Shown here: piece by piece, positions 23,682 to 24,785 of the stretch
Layout: each line of letters begins with the position of its first letter
How positions within the stretch are numbered: position 1 is the first letter of the stretch
IMG/VR virus record: IMGVR_UViG_3300042319_001862
Coordinates: 1 to 24,785 of that record
DNA: 24,785 nt
From: a virus
Reading direction: 5' to 3' (one strand)
Notes under the pieces: model-generated
What the model saw: the letters and a program-made list of their open reading frames with translations, nothing else
What the model was told of the DNA's origin: nothing
Databases searched by the model: none
Made by a program: the position numbers and the translations under genes

Positions 23682-24785
23682 TTAACCTAATTTACCCATT
23701 AAGTCCTTCATTCTTAAGAATTGAGGATTTTCATAAGTTTTTGATTCAATTAGGGTTGTTGATGAACCTGTAGAAACTGATTTGTTTAATTTTGTTGTTA
23801 CCGATTCATTAATTGATTTTGTATCCGTCGAAGTTAATTCGTCTTTAAGAGACCTATAAAGATTTTTAGATTCTTTTAAGGTTTCAACGTCGTCAAATCT
23901 TCTAAGGATGTTTATTTTTTCTTTTTTAGTTGTTGAATGTTCTGTAAACAATCTTGTAGCATAAGCCAAATTTGAATTAAAGATTGCAACTTCGTTAAGT
24001 TTTTCTCTAAAAACATTTAATGCTTTTCTATACTCCTCATTTTTTCCTCTTAACATTCTAACTTCTTCTTGAGTAGATTCTGTTTTAACACCACCATTAC
24101 TATAAACATAATTTCTATTGTTAGTGATACCTTTTCTCAATCCTCTACCTTCTTTGGAACCCATTCCATATGTTCTAGCTGCTTCTTTAGTTTCAGATTT
24201 TTCAAAATCTGCGTCATCTCTACGACCTTTAGTAGTCTTAATGTCTTTTGATGCAATTTTACCATGCTTCATTGACAATCTTTCATCTTCTTTGTCTTTG
24301 TATCCTTGACCTTCTTTAGTTTCTGCTTTAACAATTTTGGATTTAGCACCCATATTTTCACCTTTCTTGTATTCAAACTTAGGTTTACCAGTACCAACTG
24401 ATTTAGGACCTTGTTTTCTTTTTTCATTAAATCCGCCATTAGTCTTATTTTTATAAGAAAATTTAGGACCTAATCCTATTCCAACACCTTTAGGTTTATA
24501 AGTTTCATTGTAGTATCCGTTGTCTCCGTCTTCGTCATCTTGTTCGTCCATGTTAAATTCGTTGAATCCGTCTTCGTCATCTTGTTCGTCCATGTTAAAT
24601 TCGTTGAATCCGTCTTCGTCTTCGTCATCTTGTTCGTCCATGTTAAATTCGTTGAATCCGTCTTCGTCATCTTGTTCGTCCATGTTAAATTCGTTGAATC
24701 CGTCTTCGTCATCTTGTTCGTCGATTGGTATTAAGTTGTCGTCATCCAATTCAAGTTCATAAATAGTTTCAACTTTTTCTGGTTC
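23682..24785 (-). CDS. gp22-like prohead core scaffold (5' partial at window edge)
   Basis: The frame stays open to the right edge, so the start lies outside. The visible part is 367 residues. A TTG at 24749 in the same frame is not needed as a start, since acidic codons continue upstream of it. It begins with a very acidic repeat region, then basic linkers (GPKFSYKNKTNGG, RKQGPKSVGTGKPKFEY), then a helical C-terminal domain (EVRMLRGKNEEYRKALNVFR, EKLNEVAIFNSNLAYATRLF) that resembles scaffolds of T4-like phages. L-N-E, I-N-E and L-I-E sites (in KLNEV, SINES and TLIES) would allow digestion by the prohead protease, as happens to gp22. Position directly upstream of the capsid gene matches T4 order gp22-gp23. 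The assignment is by context and composition. Confidence 0.7.
   Translation of the reverse strand, partial: EPEKVETIYELELDDDNLIPIDEQDDEDGFNEFNMDEQDDEDGFNEFNMDEQDDEDEDGFNEFNMDEQDDEDGFNEFNMDEQDDEDGDNGYYNETYKPKGVGIGLGPKFSYKNKTNGGFNEKRKQGPKSVGTGKPKFEYKKGENMGAKSKIVKAETKEGQGYKDKEDERLSMKHGKIASKDIKTTKGRRDDADFEKSETKEAARTYGMGSKEGRGLRKGITNNRNYVYSNGGVKTESTQEEVRMLRGKNEEYRKALNVFREKLNEVAIFNSNLAYATRLFTEHSTTKKEKINILRRFDDVETLKESKNLYRSLKDELTSTDTKSINESVTTKLNKSVSTGSSTTLIESKTYENPQFLRMKDLMGKLG
24525..24722. repeat. Tandem 42-bp coding repeats (acidic 14-residue unit)
   Basis: Units of 42 bp begin at 24525, 24567, 24609 and 24657, with a partial fifth (24 bp) at 24699-24722. The third is 48 bp because of an extra 6 bases adding Glu-Asp. 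All are in frame with the scaffold gene on the - strand and encode repeats of DEQDDEDGFNEFNM. The copies are nearly identical at the DNA level, which suggests recent expansion by slippage or unequal recombination. It is not a CRISPR: there are no spacers. Confidence 0.95.

Noticed and set aside
24525-24722. CRISPR-like array
   Set aside because: Repeats are directly adjacent with no unique spacers and are in frame within a coding region.
24520-24762. Ser- and Val-rich open frames on the + strand over the repeats
   Set aside because: They are shadows of the 42-bp coding repeat; the - strand frame continues into a scaffold-like domain and to the window edge.
24749-24785. TTG at 24749 as the start of the scaffold gene
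   Set aside because: The frame is open upstream to the edge with acidic codons of the same character, so the gene is cut by the window rather than starting there.

Overview
The window reads as a piece of a large T4-like (contractile-tailed) phage genome, probably infecting a member of the Bacteroidota, most likely Flavobacteriia. Phage hallmarks are a gp23-type major capsid protein, a gp22-like scaffold, a gp55-like late sigma factor, a PhoH-like ATPase and a gp5-like baseplate protein. The host guess rests on three things: strong AT-richness (by eye near 30% G+C, not computed), start codons almost without Shine-Dalgarno sequences, and a small secreted protein whose signal peptide ends in LFSQ, typical of Flavobacteriia. 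No integrase, transposase, tRNA or CRISPR array was seen.

Region 1 (1-9051, + strand) is a glycan island of eleven tightly coupled genes: the tail end of a GT-B glycosyltransferase, a nucleotide-sugar dehydrogenase homologue without its catalytic cysteine, two GT2 glycosyltransferases, a lysine-type DegT aminotransferase, a NeuD/PglD-like acyltransferase, a CmcI-like methyltransferase, a GT11 fucosyltransferase-type enzyme, a GDP-fucose/colitose synthase, a ColD-like 3-dehydratase and GDP-mannose 4,6-dehydratase. Gmd, the ColD-like enzyme and the epimerase/reductase together spell a GDP-L-colitose route (or GDP-L-fucose if ColD is bypassed). The lysine aminotransferase and acyltransferase could draw an N-acylated 4-amino sugar from the same keto-sugar intermediate.

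Region 2 (9069-13296, +) holds a PhoH-like ATPase, a HAD-fold protein with lost catalytic residues, a small unknown, two more glycosyltransferases and the late sigma factor. Region 3 (13311-20513, +) carries virion or late genes: a small unknown, a 699-aa protein with a hydrophobic C-terminal part, a small helical protein, the gp5-like hub, a 503-aa probable structural protein, a predicted packaged internal protein, a conserved unknown and a small secreted protein.

Region 4 (20510-24785) is mainly on the - strand: scaffold (open at the window edge), major capsid protein, a perfect hairpin terminator, a small + strand gene, and a predicted internal head protein. Sites fitting the T4 prohead protease rule (L/I-x-E) appear in the capsid protein, the scaffold and two candidate internal proteins. 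The latter two share a 20-residue targeting-like peptide, which ties the unknown genes to head assembly. The most notable signals are the colitose-type pathway in a phage, the repeated loss of catalytic residues in sugar-nucleotide and HAD enzymes, and the shared capsid-targeting-like peptide, once internal to a two-module protein.
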